From Fictibacillus aquaticus (GTDB lineage: Bacteria > Bacillota > Bacilli > Bacillales > Fictibacillaceae), in contig NZ_NOII01000001.1 of assembly GCF_002245695.1 (NCBI RefSeq), forward strand, positions 1,240,001 through 1,304,000: a DNA stretch of 64,000 nt, read 5' to 3'. Below the pieces are notes generated by a model. That model did not search any database and was not told the origin of the DNA. It saw only the letters and a list, made by a program, of their open reading frames with translations. A program made the translations under genes and the position numbers. Of the stretch, positions 50,712-59,379 are shown piece by piece (within the stretch, counting starts at the first letter, position 1; each line of letters opens with the position of its first letter).

Positions 50712-50832
50712 GTTAATCGGAGTGTAATGTGCCGATTCTTCGAAAATGAACTGCACATTTTCTTCGTGGGATGCTATGCTGCCGAAGCTTTCCTTGTCCT
50801 GCGCAAAGCGTGCGCCTGAAACGGAGATCAAC
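50712..50832 (-). repeat. Dispersed repeat family 2, copy D (decayed or rearranged)
   Basis: Starts GTTAATCGGAGTGTAATGTG and ends AAAGCGTGCGCCTGAAACGG then AGATCAAC, matching both ends of copy C. The centre, including the AGACCC/GGGGCTC stem, is replaced by unrelated DNA. It lies 86 bp from copy B in the 492-bp gap 50456-50947, which otherwise holds nothing recognisable. Confidence 0.75.
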
Positions 50833-50877
50833 CTCTTCTCTGATTTCTACATAGATTATCCGAAAAGCATATAAGAA

Positions 50878-50910
50878 GAAAACCCGGTTAAATAAATTTC
50901 ACCGGATTTT
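50878..50910 (-). terminator. Terminator of the Eis-like gene
   Basis: AAAATCCGGT/ACCGGGTTTT (one mismatch), T-rich on the minus strand. Confidence 0.75.
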
Positions 50911-50947
50911 CAGTGGATTTCCTACTTCATGATGTTTTATGATTTTG

Positions 50948-52186
50948 TTAATAACTGATCATGCTGACAGGTTTGCTGTCGAGAGCAAACAAACGTCCTA
51001 CTGTATCGGCCGCTGCCTCGTCTGAAATTTCGGCAAGTCCTAGACGAAGCAATCCTTTCATGTCCACCGCACCCATGATCAAGGATGAGAAATCGCTGAT
51101 ATCCATGTTGAGTTCAACTCTGGCATCGCCCTCTTCTATCACTTCAATCTGTCCTTCAGTAAAAGATGCGTAAACTGGTCCATTGTTTTCGTCTAGAAAT
51201 GAATCATTAATTGATAGCTTCAGCTGACCGTTCAAACCTCCAAAGTTGCGGCTGCTGAGCTGGTGCAGAAACCTCTTCGTGTCGAGCACACGGTACATCA
51301 GACCATCGGCCGTGACGTGTGTCTCAAGATAAATTGAATCAAAAGCAGCAACATCACCATTGCGCGCATCGTCCGCTAAATACCGGAAGTATTCATCGTT
51401 CGAAGAAATAATGATCCTCTCCAGCTGATCTTTCTGTGAATAAAAGAAGGAACAGAAAGCGTTTAATGCCTGCGGTGTCAGATAAATCATCTCTTTAACA
51501 TCCATACTGTTTATAAAAGTGGCTTCGTTTCTATATGAAAAAGTGAGATAACCCTCTACAGTTCCATTTTCGTTCTCATACACGATTGTATGCTGGCCAT
51601 CCTTAAACACTGAATCTAGATTCCGATCGATTCGTTCTGTCATGCCATTTGTTTTTTCAAGAACAGCATTATAACACTGCAGCAGCTTACGGCGATTTTC
51701 CACACTGCCGCGCCATTCTTTCAGATTTTCCTTATTTCCTTTATTCGAGAAACTTCCTGGCTTTATTTTATATTGAGAAATCTGCACGCCGTGTCCAAAT
51801 CCTGCTTTTTTATAAAACGATGTCTCAAACGGGTAAAGTGCCGCTATATGTACACCGCGTTCATTAAAATAATCAATAGATTTCTTTAATAGAACTTTTG
51901 CCAGCCCTTCTCTTCTGCGCAAAAGGTCAATCGCTACAAGACCAATTCCGCCCGCCGGCACGATGGCTCCTCCACAGTTCATCTGGAACTGAAGCAGCCT
52001 CACACCGCCTACTAAAGTTCCATTATCATACAATCCGTACAAGTCTTGTGTCTTTTCCTTTTCAATAATATCTGTCAAAAATGAAACCATCTTCTCTCTC
52101 GGCGCCTTAAAGCCTGGATAAGCCTTGTCGAGCAAATCCAGCCAAGTCTCTACTTCATCCGATTTCATCACTTTAAATTCCAGCAT
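50948..52186 (-). CDS. Eis-like GNAT N-acetyltransferase with SCP2-like tail
   Basis: 412 residues in three parts: an N-terminal GNAT domain (LVAIDLLRRREGLAKVLLKK is the acetyl-CoA loop, R-R-x-G-L-A), a second degenerate GNAT-like domain (about 160-290), and a C-terminal SCP2-like domain (LKLSINDSFLDENNGPVYAS, ELNMDISDFSSLIMGAVDMK). This layout is that of Eis/aminoglycoside acetyltransferases; B. subtilis and B. anthracis have unassigned relatives. ATG 52186 follows AGGGGG by nine bases; upstream extension rejected. Substrate unknown: aminoglycosides, lysines or other amines. Confidence 0.88.
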   Translation of the reverse strand: MLEFKVMKSDEVETWLDLLDKAYPGFKAPREKMVSFLTDIIEKEKTQDLYGLYDNGTLVGGVRLLQFQMNCGGAIVPAGGIGLVAIDLLRRREGLAKVLLKKSIDYFNERGVHIAALYPFETSFYKKAGFGHGVQISQYKIKPGSFSNKGNKENLKEWRGSVENRRKLLQCYNAVLEKTNGMTERIDRNLDSVFKDGQHTIVYENENGTVEGYLTFSYRNEATFINSMDVKEMIYLTPQALNAFCSFFYSQKDQLERIIISSNDEYFRYLADDARNGDVAAFDSIYLETHVTADGLMYRVLDTKRFLHQLSSRNFGGLNGQLKLSINDSFLDENNGPVYASFTEGQIEVIEEGDARVELNMDISDFSSLIMGAVDMKGLLRLGLAEISDEAAADTVGRLFALDSKPVSMISY

Positions 52187-52267
52187 ACAATAGCACCCCC
52201 TAAATAAATTAACCCCCTTTAGCATTCTCCGCCAAGGGGGCAATTCCTTCATTATGGTGTCCTTGCA

Positions 52268-52292
52268 GGGGTACGGTACCGCAAATGGACAT
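52268..52292 (+). repeat. REP half-site, AAATGGACAT type (second copy)
   Basis: GGGGTACGGTACCGCAAATG followed by GACAT; it matches the half-site at 30747 in 23 of 25 positions. Behind it TGGACAT/ATGTCCA and ATGTCC/GGACAT can form small hairpins down to 52323. Confidence 0.75.
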
Positions 52293-52302
52293 TTTTAATA
52301 TT

Positions 52303-52323
52303 ATGTCCACACAGAGCGGACAT
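52303..52323 (-). terminator. Possible terminator of the 52333 gene
   Basis: ATGTCC/GGACAT short stem with AT-rich tail on the minus strand; part of the half-site region. Confidence 0.4.
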
Positions 52324-52332
52324 CTTCAGTTA

Positions 52333-52617
52333 TTAATAATACGGATATGGGTACGGTGCTGGGTAAGGATATGGCGCACAGCCGAAACATGGCGGACGCG
52401 GACGAGTCAATGCAATGCCTGCGATGCTTCCTAAAGCTAATCCCACCAAAGCAGGGGCGAAAAACCATCTGCCGCCTTGATTGGAATATTGCTGGATATA
52501 TACATTTTCGCTGTCAACTTTTTGAATTGTACCATAATAATCAGTGCCGCATTTGCACGCGATCCTTACACTTTGACCCATGTACTGGCAGCATAAGTGA
52601 TAAGCTTGTTCTCTCAA
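52333..52617 (-). CDS. Small protein with Pro/Tyr-rich tail, probable spore-associated
   Basis: 94 residues. The first half is a small Sm-like-looking segment (GQSVRIACKCGTDYYGTIQK, VDSENVYIQQY); a glycine-rich hydrophobic stretch follows (FAPALVGLALGSIAGIALTR) and the tail reads CAPYPYPAPYPYPYY. PYP-repeat tails are common in spore coat or outer-layer proteins; the assignment is a guess. TTG start at 52617, eight bases after AGGAGG. Confidence 0.7.
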   Translation of the reverse strand: MREQAYHLCCQYMGQSVRIACKCGTDYYGTIQKVDSENVYIQQYSNQGGRWFFAPALVGLALGSIAGIALTRPRPPCFGCAPYPYPAPYPYPYY

Positions 52618-52708
52618 ATGATAAACCTCCTGTCAATGCATATTACCTTTCACATTCAGCATATGCTTTTCCACAGTAATGGACAGGGACATGAGTGTAT
52701 AGGCACTT

Positions 52709-52721
52709 AAAAATGGTACCG
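52709..52721 (-). repeat. Fragment of a REPIN arm
   Basis: AAAATGGTACCGT, identical to the inner end of the right arm, then diverging (GATAC instead of ACCCC). Probably a decayed remnant. Confidence 0.4.
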
Positions 52722-52841
52722 TGATACAAGCCTCTTCAAGGTCTTTTTTCCTGTTTTTCACAGAAACCGTCAAAAAGGTTTAATAATAGACGAAATATTC
52801 GTAAAATAAATGAAAGATGTCAAAGGAAGGGGAATCATGAT

Positions 52842-53024
52842 ATGGCCAAACTTCAAGTCTGTTTTGAAATGAAACATGAAGGTAACAAACGGACAAACGG
52901 TAATATCGTCTTCCAGATGGACATAAAACAGAAAAGGCTGCACGAACTTGTGCAAAGGAAAATAGCCCGGCAGTTTAACTGTCCGATTTCTTTCATCACG
53001 ATCACGAACATATTGATTCAATAA
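52842..53024 (+). CDS. Small basic hypothetical protein, 60 aa
   Basis: MAKLQVCFEMKHEGNKRTNG and IKQKRLHELVQRKIARQFNC: basic, no membrane span, mixed alpha/beta. AAGGGG lies ten bases before the ATG and a hairpin terminator follows, so it is a credible gene, but I recognise no family. Confidence 0.6.
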   Translation: MAKLQVCFEMKHEGNKRTNGNIVFQMDIKQKRLHELVQRKIARQFNCPISFITITNILIQ

Positions 53025-53032
53025 CATAACAA

Positions 53033-53065
53033 AGAAGCGCCTCAGTGCTACAGCCTGGGCGCTTC
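53033..53065 (+). terminator. Terminator
   Basis: AGAAGCGCC/GGCGCTTCT with partial inner pairing. Confidence 0.65.
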
Positions 53066-53357
53066 TATATGTATAGGGGTGACTTGATTATCTCATGCAT
53101 TGTTCTGTATTATAAGTTTCATAAGTCATCCAACATGCGAACTAATTTATTGCCTTTTAAAGGAATTAATTGTTCGTTTTTTTGTTCTAAAATCTCCTCG
53201 CCTTATTGGAGGGTCCTATCTTCTAGATGAATAGCTATCCCGCAAATAGGTATTTAGACCCTAAACCGCTTTACTAATTTACAATCCTTTCCCTAAACTA
53301 CTCTAATCCAAATCTTTAGGACTACTTTATTTTTATGGTAAATAGATATATGGGTTC
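53066..53357. other. Intergenic, nothing recognised
   Basis: AT-rich stretch between the 52842 gene and the toxin promoter. Open frames here have no ribosome binding site or recognisable product. Confidence 0.55.
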
Positions 53358-53386
53358 TTGTCTAACTTCCTTAAAATGGATAAAAT
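53358..53386 (+). promoter_or_regulatory. Promoter of the toxin-like peptide gene
   Basis: TTGTCT, 17 bp, TAAAAT. Predicted leader of about 68 nt before the ATG. The leader segment CTTTC (53415-53420) can pair with GAAAG at the ribosome binding site. Confidence 0.65.
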
Positions 53387-53460
53387 AGGAATAATATAGC
53401 AGTGAATCTCTCTAGCTTTCACAATCGATGCGGCTAAGAATGAAAGGGAGGGAATGGGTC

Positions 53461-53544
53461 ATGACAGTATTTGAAGCCATATCGTTAATGATCGGATTTT
53501 CAATGCTTGTTCTTACCATTATCCGCTCCAAAGATAATTCATAA
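53461..53544 (+). CDS. Holin-like type I toxin peptide, 27 aa (TxpA/BsrE family-like)
   Basis: MTVFEAISLMIGFSMLVLTI followed by IRSKDNS. The head M-T-V-(F/Y)-x-A-(I/L)-x-L-M-I-x-F, the single membrane span and the charged end are those of the putative holin-like toxins (TxpA, BsrE, BsrG, BsrH, YonT relatives). In B. subtilis these are repressed by an antisense RNA overlapping the 3' end and by a structured leader. AAAGGGAGGG gives a very strong ribosome binding site, and a terminator follows at once. I could not place the antitoxin promoter by eye. No prophage genes are nearby. Confidence 0.75.
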   Translation: MTVFEAISLMIGFSMLVLTIIRSKDNS

Positions 53545-53562
53545 ATAACGTAGCATTTTATT

Positions 53563-53597
53563 AAAAAGCTGAGCATTTGCTGCGCAGCTTTTTTTTT
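53563..53597 (+). terminator. Terminator of the toxin gene
   Basis: AAAAAGCTGAGCA/TGCGCAGCTTTTT stem (one mismatch) with TTTTTTTTG. Confidence 0.85.
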
Positions 53598-53619
53598 GCA
53601 TTCATTAAATTCTTTAAAA

Positions 53620-53655
53620 AGAAGCTGTCCCTTAAACATAAAGGGGACAGCTTCT
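53620..53655 (-). terminator. Terminator of clpE
   Basis: AGAAGCTGTCCC/GGGACAGCTTCT with TTTTTAAAG on the minus strand. Confidence 0.88.
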
Positions 53656-53662
53656 AACCAAT

Positions 53663-55819
53663 TTATTCTGCTATATTCACTGTAATTTCATTATCTTGAA
53701 CATCTGCTTTAATAGAAGTAACCTCTGTGTCTGAGTCAAGAACGATGTCAGTTACGGCGTCCTCTAATTTCTCTTGAATCACCCTGCGCAGCGGCCGTGC
53801 ACCAAATGCAGGATGATAACCGAGTTCGGCAAGCTTTTTCTTTGCTTCATCCGTCACTTCAATGGTGATATTTTGCTCCTCCAGCTGCTTTTCAAGCTCT
53901 GCAAGCATAAGATCCACAATTTTCACCATATGTTCTTCCTTCAGTGACTGGAACTGAACGATACCGTCAAAACGGTTCAAAAACTCTGGCTTAAAGTAGC
54001 TGCCGAGCACATCAAGGATCGCTGACTCTTTCATATTTCCTGCATTATCTGAACCGGCGAACCCGAGCGGCTTCATATGCTTCACACCGGCGCCAGCGTT
54101 GGATGTCATTATAATGACTGTATCCTTAAAGCTTACCGTGCGGCCCTGGCTGTCCGTTAAACGCCCATCTTCCATAATCTGAAGGAACATGTGCTGAACG
54201 TCAGGATGAGCCTTTTCAATCTCATCAAGCAGGATGATGCTGTAAGGCTTGCGGCGGACCTGTTCTGTCAGCTGGCCAGCCTCTTCATGACCTACGTATC
54301 CTGGAGGCGAACCGATCAGCTTGGATACCGCATGCTTTTCCATGTATTCAGACATGTCTAGCCTGATCATTGCATCACGGTCACCAAACAACTCTTCCGC
54401 TAGAGTTTTCGTCAATTCTGTCTTCCCGACTCCTGTTGGTCCAGCAAAAAGGAATGTACCAATCGGGCGATTTTTGGACTTAATACCTGCGCGGCTTCTT
54501 CGCACCGCTTTCGCCACTTTATCAACTGCTTCTTGCTGACCGATCACCTTTTCGTTCAAACGCTCTTTAAGACCTTTAAGCTTAGACTGCTCGTCGACCT
54601 GAAGCTTGCGGACAGGAATACCTGTCTTCTTCTCCACGATATACTGAATGGATTCCACTTCAATAACTGCAGATTTCTTGTTTACTTCCTGCTCGTTCAA
54701 CTTTTCCTCAAGCTGCAATTCTTCCTGCCGCAGCTTAGCGGCACGTTCATAATCTTCATCAACAGCCGCTTTTTCTTTTTCTTTCACAATGTCCATGAGG
54801 CGCTCTTCAATCGCTGTGATCTCGCCCGTTTCGTGAAGAAGGTTTGCTTTTGATCCCGCTTCGTCCATTAGGTCGATCGCTTTATCTGGAAGGAAACGGT
54901 CCTGTACGTAGCGGTGTGACAGCTGTACACAAGCCTTTAGCGCTTCCTCACTATAGCTCACATTATGATACTCTTCATATCTTGGAGCGAGCCCTTTCAG
55001 GATTTCCAGTGCCTCTTCAGGAGTCGGTTCATTGACGAGAACCGGCTGGAATCGGCGCTCAAGGGCAGCGTCCTTTTCAATCTGGCGGTATTCTTTAAGT
55101 GTTGTTGCACCAATTACCTGCAGTTCTCCCCTTGCCAAAGCAGGCTTTAGAATATTCCCTGCATCCATGGAACCTTCTGCAGATCCTGCACCAACAAGCT
55201 GGTGTACTTCATCTATGAATAAAATAACATTCTTTCGCTTTTGTAATTCAGCAATAAGCTGTTTCATGCGTTCTTCAAACTGCCCGCGAATGCCTGTGTC
55301 TGCCACAAGGGAAGCTACATCAAGCAAGTAAACTTCTTTATTTAATAGCTTTGCCGGCACTTTGCCCTCAGCAATTTTTAGAGCGAGTCCTTCACCTATA
55401 GCAGTTTTCCCGACCCCTGGCTCACCAATAAGGACAGGGTTATTTTTATTTCTGCGATTAAGCACCTCAATAACCCGGCTGATCTCGTCATCACGCCCGA
55501 TAACAGGGTCAATCAGTCCTGCTTTAGCGGCATCGCTTAAATTACGGCCAAATTTATCGATAAAACCTCCGCGGCCGCCCTTTTTAACAGCTGGTCCAGA
55601 TTCTGTGCCTTGCTGAAAGCCGAACTGCTGGCTGTTCTCCATCATCTGTTTAAACATGTCATCAAATGAAGAAAAATTCATCCCCATTCCTCCTGCATTC
55701 ATTTCCTGTTTAACTTTATGGTAACAATCCGTACATAGTTTAAATTGCTTACGTTTTTGATTAAATGAGACATTCATATGGATAGAAGCAGGATTCGCAT
55801 TACATTGTTCACAACGCAT
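53663..55819 (-). CDS. clpE: ATP-dependent Clp protease ATP-binding subunit ClpE
   Basis: HSP100 unfoldase that feeds ClpP, 718 residues. An N-terminal zinc finger (Cys3, Cys6, Cys29, Cys32) marks ClpE. First AAA module with Walker [10 protein letters not shown] and Walker B FIDEVHQL; a UVR-type coiled coil ([19 protein letters not shown]); second AAA module with GPTGVGKTE and [11 protein letters not shown] and arginine-finger region [14 protein letters not shown]-type ClpP loop is not obvious by eye ([11 protein letters not shown] lies in the expected area). Two CtsR boxes surround the promoter. Confidence 0.96.
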   Translation of the reverse strand: MRCEQCNANPASIHMNVSFNQKRKQFKLCTDCYHKVKQEMNAGGMGMNFSSFDDMFKQMMENSQQFGFQQGTESGPAVKKGGRGGFIDKFGRNLSDAAKAGLIDPVIGRDDEISRVIEVLNRRNKNNPVLIGEPGVGKTAIGEGLALKIAEGKVPAKLLNKEVYLLDVASLVADTGIRGQFEERMKQLIAELQKRKNVILFIDEVHQLVGAGSAEGSMDAGNILKPALARGELQVIGATTLKEYRQIEKDAALERRFQPVLVNEPTPEEALEILKGLAPRYEEYHNVSYSEEALKACVQLSHRYVQDRFLPDKAIDLMDEAGSKANLLHETGEITAIEERLMDIVKEKEKAAVDEDYERAAKLRQEELQLEEKLNEQEVNKKSAVIEVESIQYIVEKKTGIPVRKLQVDEQSKLKGLKERLNEKVIGQQEAVDKVAKAVRRSRAGIKSKNRPIGTFLFAGPTGVGKTELTKTLAEELFGDRDAMIRLDMSEYMEKHAVSKLIGSPPGYVGHEEAGQLTEQVRRKPYSIILLDEIEKAHPDVQHMFLQIMEDGRLTDSQGRTVSFKDTVIIMTSNAGAGVKHMKPLGFAGSDNAGNMKESAILDVLGSYFKPEFLNRFDGIVQFQSLKEEHMVKIVDLMLAELEKQLEEQNITIEVTDEAKKKLAELGYHPAFGARPLRRVIQEKLEDAVTDIVLDSDTEVTSIKADVQDNEITVNIAE

Positions 55820-55882
55820 AACAATTCCTCCTTTAAATGATAAGTACTTATGTTTAGTAAGGTTAAATAACGCCGGTCTGAC

Positions 55883-55899
55883 TTTGACTTTCTTTGACC
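55883..55899 (-). promoter_or_regulatory. CtsR operator 2 (clpE)
   Basis: Minus strand GGTCAAAGAAAGTCAAA: a perfect direct heptad repeat with 3-bp spacing, located just downstream of the -10 box. Confidence 0.9.
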
Positions 55900-55909
55900 T
55901 TATGATTGT

Positions 55910-55938
55910 ATTATACTTTGACCTTTTTTGACTTTCAA
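55910..55938 (-). promoter_or_regulatory. Promoter of clpE
   Basis: TTGAAA, 17 bp, TATAAT on the minus strand; its spacer contains most of CtsR operator 1. Confidence 0.85.
55917..55933 (-). promoter_or_regulatory. CtsR operator 1 (clpE)
   Basis: Minus strand AGTCAAAAAAGGTCAAA, a perfect CtsR box between the -35 and -10 elements. Confidence 0.92.
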
Positions 55939-56036
55939 GTACTTTGCCTCATATTTTTTAAAAGTGATAATTAAACAGGATGGGGTTATCACTACGTTTC
56001 CCTAATCAGTTATGGTTAAATCCTGACAAATAAAAA

Positions 56037-56066
56037 AAGGCACATTGCACTTTTTGCAACGGCCTT
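56037..56066 (-). terminator. Terminator of the BsuPI-like gene
   Basis: AAGGC/GCCTT outer and TGC/GCA inner stems followed by TTTTTTTA on the minus strand. Confidence 0.65.
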
Positions 56067-56076
56067 CTATTCTTTA

Positions 56077-56604
56077 TCACTTTAATTCTACCTCGATCGT
56101 TTTTCTGTAATTCTGAGGTTCATCCTTTGCTGTGAGCCATACTTCCACCTTATATTTTCCAGGCGGCAAATTTTTGATCATAATGTCTTGCACATAAGAA
56201 TCGCCCTGTTTGATGGTTACTTTATTGAGCACTTGCATGAACATGTGCTCTTTAGAAAATTCATACACAACATTCCCTTCTTTGTCGGTTATTGTGTAGT
56301 CATACCTTTTACCTGATGTAAAATGAAGCTCTTTTACTTGCTCAGTCTGATTTTTCAGTTCATATCTTAACAGAACCTGTCCTGGTTTTTCTTCCAAAAC
56401 CGATAACGAAGGTTCGATAGCACCTGCAGCTATCCCTTGCCCGTCATTGCCCGGACGCTTCTCCTGACGCTTGGCTTCATTCTTATTCTGCCCGTCTCCC
56501 ATCACTGGCTCCCCCTTCTCTTTTGAATTATCCTGTCCGTTTCCGCAGCCCGCCGCCATCATCAGTAAAAATACGGCTGTCAGCAGAAATATCCTTTTTT
56601 TCAT
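56077..56604 (-). CDS. Lipoprotein with BsuPI (intracellular proteinase inhibitor)-like domain
   Basis: 175 residues: signal peptide with lipobox MAAGC (Cys20), an Asn/Gln/Lys-rich linker (about 21-60), and a C-terminal immunoglobulin-like beta domain with the BsuPI pattern LLRYELKNQTEQVKELHFTS, YDYTITDKEGNVVYEFSK and the ending PPGKYKVEVWLTA. Classic BsuPI is cytoplasmic; here the domain is exported and lipid-anchored, so a different target is likely. Monocistronic. Confidence 0.85.
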   Translation of the reverse strand: MKKRIFLLTAVFLLMMAAGCGNGQDNSKEKGEPVMGDGQNKNEAKRQEKRPGNDGQGIAAGAIEPSLSVLEEKPGQVLLRYELKNQTEQVKELHFTSGKRYDYTITDKEGNVVYEFSKEHMFMQVLNKVTIKQGDSYVQDIMIKNLPPGKYKVEVWLTAKDEPQNYRKTIEVELK

Positions 56605-56936
56605 GTCATTTCACCTCAATGACTATTGTAAGCAAAATTACCCTTTTTCATTAAAAAGCGGAATATCCACTTTACTAAACCATTCCTTTTTTCACTAGCA
56701 AATTAACCTTGTTTTCCTTTCAACGTTAAATTCGCCTTTTCTGTATAAACTCCTGTGTTTGTTATGGCTCATTTCTAGATGTTATGGCTTTTGATCTATT
56801 TGTTTTATAAGAAAGTTCAGAGTAGTTGACAATGAAGTGCACGCTTCAAAGCCTAATTTATAAGGAATTTTTGAATTTACGTTGGCTTGCACATCTTTCA
56901 CATTCACTTGATCATCCTGAATCCATCATTGACAAA
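56605..56936. other. Intergenic, nothing recognised
   Basis: About 330 AT-rich bases before repeat copy C. I see no gene; TTATGGCT occurs twice, 26 bp apart. Confidence 0.55.
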
Positions 56937-57064
56937 GTTGATCGGAGTGTAAGGTGCCGACTCCTGCGGGACGAGTGGGACAGGTGAGACCCTTTAAGGC
57001 GCGTAGCGGCAAAGGGGCTCACCGCCCGCCCCGCGGAAAGCGTGCGCCTGAAACGGAGATCAAC
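56937..57064 (-). repeat. Dispersed repeat family 2, copy C (intact)
   Basis: GTTGATCGGAGTGTAAGGTG to AAACGGAGATCAAC, 128 bp, in reverse orientation to copy A. Terminal inverted repeats GTTGATC/GATCAAC; inner stem GTGAGACCCTTT with AAAGGGGCTCAC. GC-rich compared with its surroundings. Confidence 0.88.
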
Positions 57065-57114
57065 TAACTCCGTGAATTCTTTAAAAGCACCATAATTTGA
57101 GAAAACATGAAAAA

Positions 57115-57143
57115 AAGCTTTACCCCCAATTCGGAAGTAAAGC
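57115..57143 (-). terminator. Terminator of the chemoreceptor operon
   Basis: GCTTTAC/GTAAAGC stem with CTTTTTTTC on the minus strand. Confidence 0.8.
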
Positions 57144-57149
57144 CTCTCT

Positions 57150-58838
57150 CTATACTCTAAACTGCCTGATCGAGCTGTTCAGTTCTTCTGCCATATCTGC
57201 GAGTGCAGTGGATGATGACATGATCTCCTCCATGGAAGCTAGCTGTTCTTCAGTCGATGCTGACACTTCTTGGGTTGTAGAAGCAGCTGTTTCAGCCATC
57301 TGAGAAATATATTGAATAGAATCTGCAACATGTATTGTATTGGAATTTATCGCTTCAGTGGCTGCAGCGACTTCATCTACCTGCTTAGATACAAGGACGA
57401 CAGATTCTTTTAATACGGTAAAAGCTTGACCAGATTCCCTTACGAGGTGTGTGCCGTTTTCCACCTCTAATGTTCCTTTATTCATCGCCTTAACCGCATT
57501 ATCTGTCAGTTCTTGGATCATAAAAATGATCTCTCCAATCTGATTAGCAGACTGTGCTGACTGTTCAGCAAGCTTTCTTACCTCATTTGCTACCACGGCA
57601 AATCCTTTACCTTGTTCACCTGCACGCGCAGCTTCTATCGCTGCATTTAGAGCGAGCAGGTTTGTCTGGCCAGAAATATCCGTTATAACATCGACGATCT
57701 TATTGATTTCCTGCGATTTTTCTCCAAGGTCTTTTACCGCAAATGCTGTTTCTGTAATGCTCTTTGAGATAACATCCATTTGGCTTACTGTTCTAGTAAT
57801 AGCCTCATTACCGCCAGCCGCTGCCTCAAGAGAGCTGCCTGACGCTTCAGCCATTTTATTCATGCTCTCAAAAATCTGGAGTGTCCCATTTTTCAGCGCA
57901 TCGATCGATTCTGCAATTTGTTCTACGCTTCTTACTTGATGCTGTGACCCGCCTGCCACCTCTTCGACAGCAGAAGCAATCTGTTCTGTTGCCTGAGCCG
58001 TCTGGCCGGCACTTGCTGTAAGCTCTTCAGCTGACGAAGCGACATGCTCTGCACTCGTCCGCACTTGCCGTATCAGTTTAGCAAGATTAGTACCCATACT
58101 GTTGATTCCGTCAGCTAGATCACCGATTTCATCTTTGTTCTTCACCTGTATTGGATCCATTGTCAAGTCGCCCTCAGCAATATCCTTCAGCATAACAGTC
58201 ATCCGGCTGACCGGACGGGAGATCATCCTGGAAATATACGTACCGGCAGCGATGGCCAGCACCACTACAGCTACACCGATGATGGAAACGATGAAGATAA
58301 TTTCTTCAACGAGAGCCATAGCTTCTTGATTGCCCTTTTCCATTAGCTTTTGCTGACGTTCAGCCAGTTTTCCCGATAGCGTCCTAATTTCACGGCTCAG
58401 CGGATAGACTTTGTTATTCGCCTCGTCCCTTGCTTTCACTAGGTCTACAGATGCAGTTGCCGTGACTTTTTTAACTTCATCCATATATTCAGTGTTCAGC
58501 TTGCTGATTTTCTTTAAATTTTCTTTATCTTCATCAACTTTCACAAGAGCGAGAGTTTCCTGCACAAGAATATTAATATTCGCTCCGCTCTGTCCGATTT
58601 TTGATTGGCTGTCAAGAGACTGCTGAAGAAGATACTCTCGCATACTGCTGCTCTGCATTGCGCCTTGCAGCTGAATCTCTTTCATGTTGGCCAGGATTTC
58701 ACTCCGTCTGCCCAGCAAATCATTATAGGAAGATTCCATTGATTTTAGGTAATAAAAAAACACGCCAGAAGCCCCTGCAAAAAGCAATGAAATAATCAAA
58801 AATGAACCCGTTAATTTTTTTCTAAGCGTCAATTTCAT
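57150..58838 (-). CDS. Methyl-accepting chemotaxis protein
   Basis: 562 residues. TM1 (about 10-30), a four-helix-bundle-type sensor domain (31-180), TM2 (about 182-204), HAMP (205-260, [20 protein letters not shown]), then the long coiled signalling domain whose hairpin tip is [20 protein letters not shown] and [12 protein letters not shown] methylation positions are likely in [13 protein letters not shown]-type heptads. Starts within the CheW gene stop codon (4-bp overlap). Ligand unknown. Confidence 0.95.
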   Translation of the reverse strand: MKLTLRKKLTGSFLIISLLFAGASGVFFYYLKSMESSYNDLLGRRSEILANMKEIQLQGAMQSSSMREYLLQQSLDSQSKIGQSGANINILVQETLALVKVDEDKENLKKISKLNTEYMDEVKKVTATASVDLVKARDEANNKVYPLSREIRTLSGKLAERQQKLMEKGNQEAMALVEEIIFIVSIIGVAVVVLAIAAGTYISRMISRPVSRMTVMLKDIAEGDLTMDPIQVKNKDEIGDLADGINSMGTNLAKLIRQVRTSAEHVASSAEELTASAGQTAQATEQIASAVEEVAGGSQHQVRSVEQIAESIDALKNGTLQIFESMNKMAEASGSSLEAAAGGNEAITRTVSQMDVISKSITETAFAVKDLGEKSQEINKIVDVITDISGQTNLLALNAAIEAARAGEQGKGFAVVANEVRKLAEQSAQSANQIGEIIFMIQELTDNAVKAMNKGTLEVENGTHLVRESGQAFTVLKESVVLVSKQVDEVAAATEAINSNTIHVADSIQYISQMAETAASTTQEVSASTEEQLASMEEIMSSSTALADMAEELNSSIRQFRV

Positions 58839-59269
58839 CCAGCTATCCTCATTTCAGACAATTTCATAATTAGTTCATGTGAATCGAGCAAAACAATCAG
58901 CTTTTCCTCATACTGCACGACTCCGCTGATCAAGCTCCCTTTTTCCATTCCGAGCACCTTAGGCAATGAGTGTGCTTCGTGAATCAGTTCTGTAACCGGA
59001 CTCGCATCCTCAACAAAAAGTCCTGCCTTCATACCTTTGTTTTCAAGCACGACAATTTTCCATTCATCACTCTGTTTTCCTTCAGGAGCTCCCATAATGT
59101 TAGTCAGCGGCATAACAGGTATGATATCTCCCCGAATTTCCAACATCTCGAGAATATTTCCATCTTCCTTCTTTATCTCTGCTCTTTCTATTGAACTGAC
59201 ATTTGATACCGATATGGCGTATTTCTCAAGCCCTGCTGTCATAACAATAATATTTTTGGCTGCAGCCAT
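58835..59269 (-). CDS. CheW-domain protein
   Basis: 144 residues of the CheW coupling fold: [38 protein letters not shown] and [19 protein letters not shown] are the characteristic strands, with [18 protein letters not shown] at the end. It links a chemoreceptor to CheA. Translated just ahead of the chemoreceptor gene, so it may be dedicated to it. Start ATG 59269 (a GTG at 59278 is also possible after AAGGGA). Confidence 0.88.
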   Translation of the reverse strand: MAAAKNIIVMTAGLEKYAISVSNVSSIERAEIKKEDGNILEMLEIRGDIIPVMPLTNIMGAPEGKQSDEWKIVVLENKGMKAGLFVEDASPVTELIHEAHSLPKVLGMEKGSLISGVVQYEEKLIVLLDSHELIMKLSEMRIAG

Positions 59270-59307
59270 GATGAACACACAGTCCCTTCATAAAGCGGTT
59301 TCACATT

Positions 59308-59335
59308 ATATCGGTAAGATAGTTAAGTTTATTTA
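59308..59335 (-). promoter_or_regulatory. Sigma-D (motility) promoter
   Basis: TAAA, 16 bp, ACCGATAT on the minus strand; seven of eight -10 positions match the sigma-D consensus GCCGATAT. It fits the chemotaxis genes downstream. Confidence 0.7.
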
Positions 59336-59342
59336 ACAAAAA

Positions 59343-59373
59343 AAATCAGATGCCATGATTCAGCATCTGATTT
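59343..59373 (-). terminator. Terminator of the metallophosphoesterase gene
   Basis: AAATCAGATGC/GCATCTGATTT with TTTTTTTG on the minus strand. Confidence 0.88.
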
Positions 59374-59379
59374 ATAGAA

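Noticed and set aside
52345-52365. GGGTACGGTGC near 52350 as another REP arm
   Set aside because: It lies in the codons for the PYPAPYPY repeat of the small protein and follows from that peptide sequence.
53045-53230. Short + strand frame after the 52842 gene
   Set aside because: It begins inside a terminator stem, has no ribosome binding site and resembles no known peptide.
53461-53544. Prophage remnant around the holin-like peptide
   Set aside because: No phage structural, integrase or lysis genes nearby; the peptide fits a stand-alone type I toxin better.
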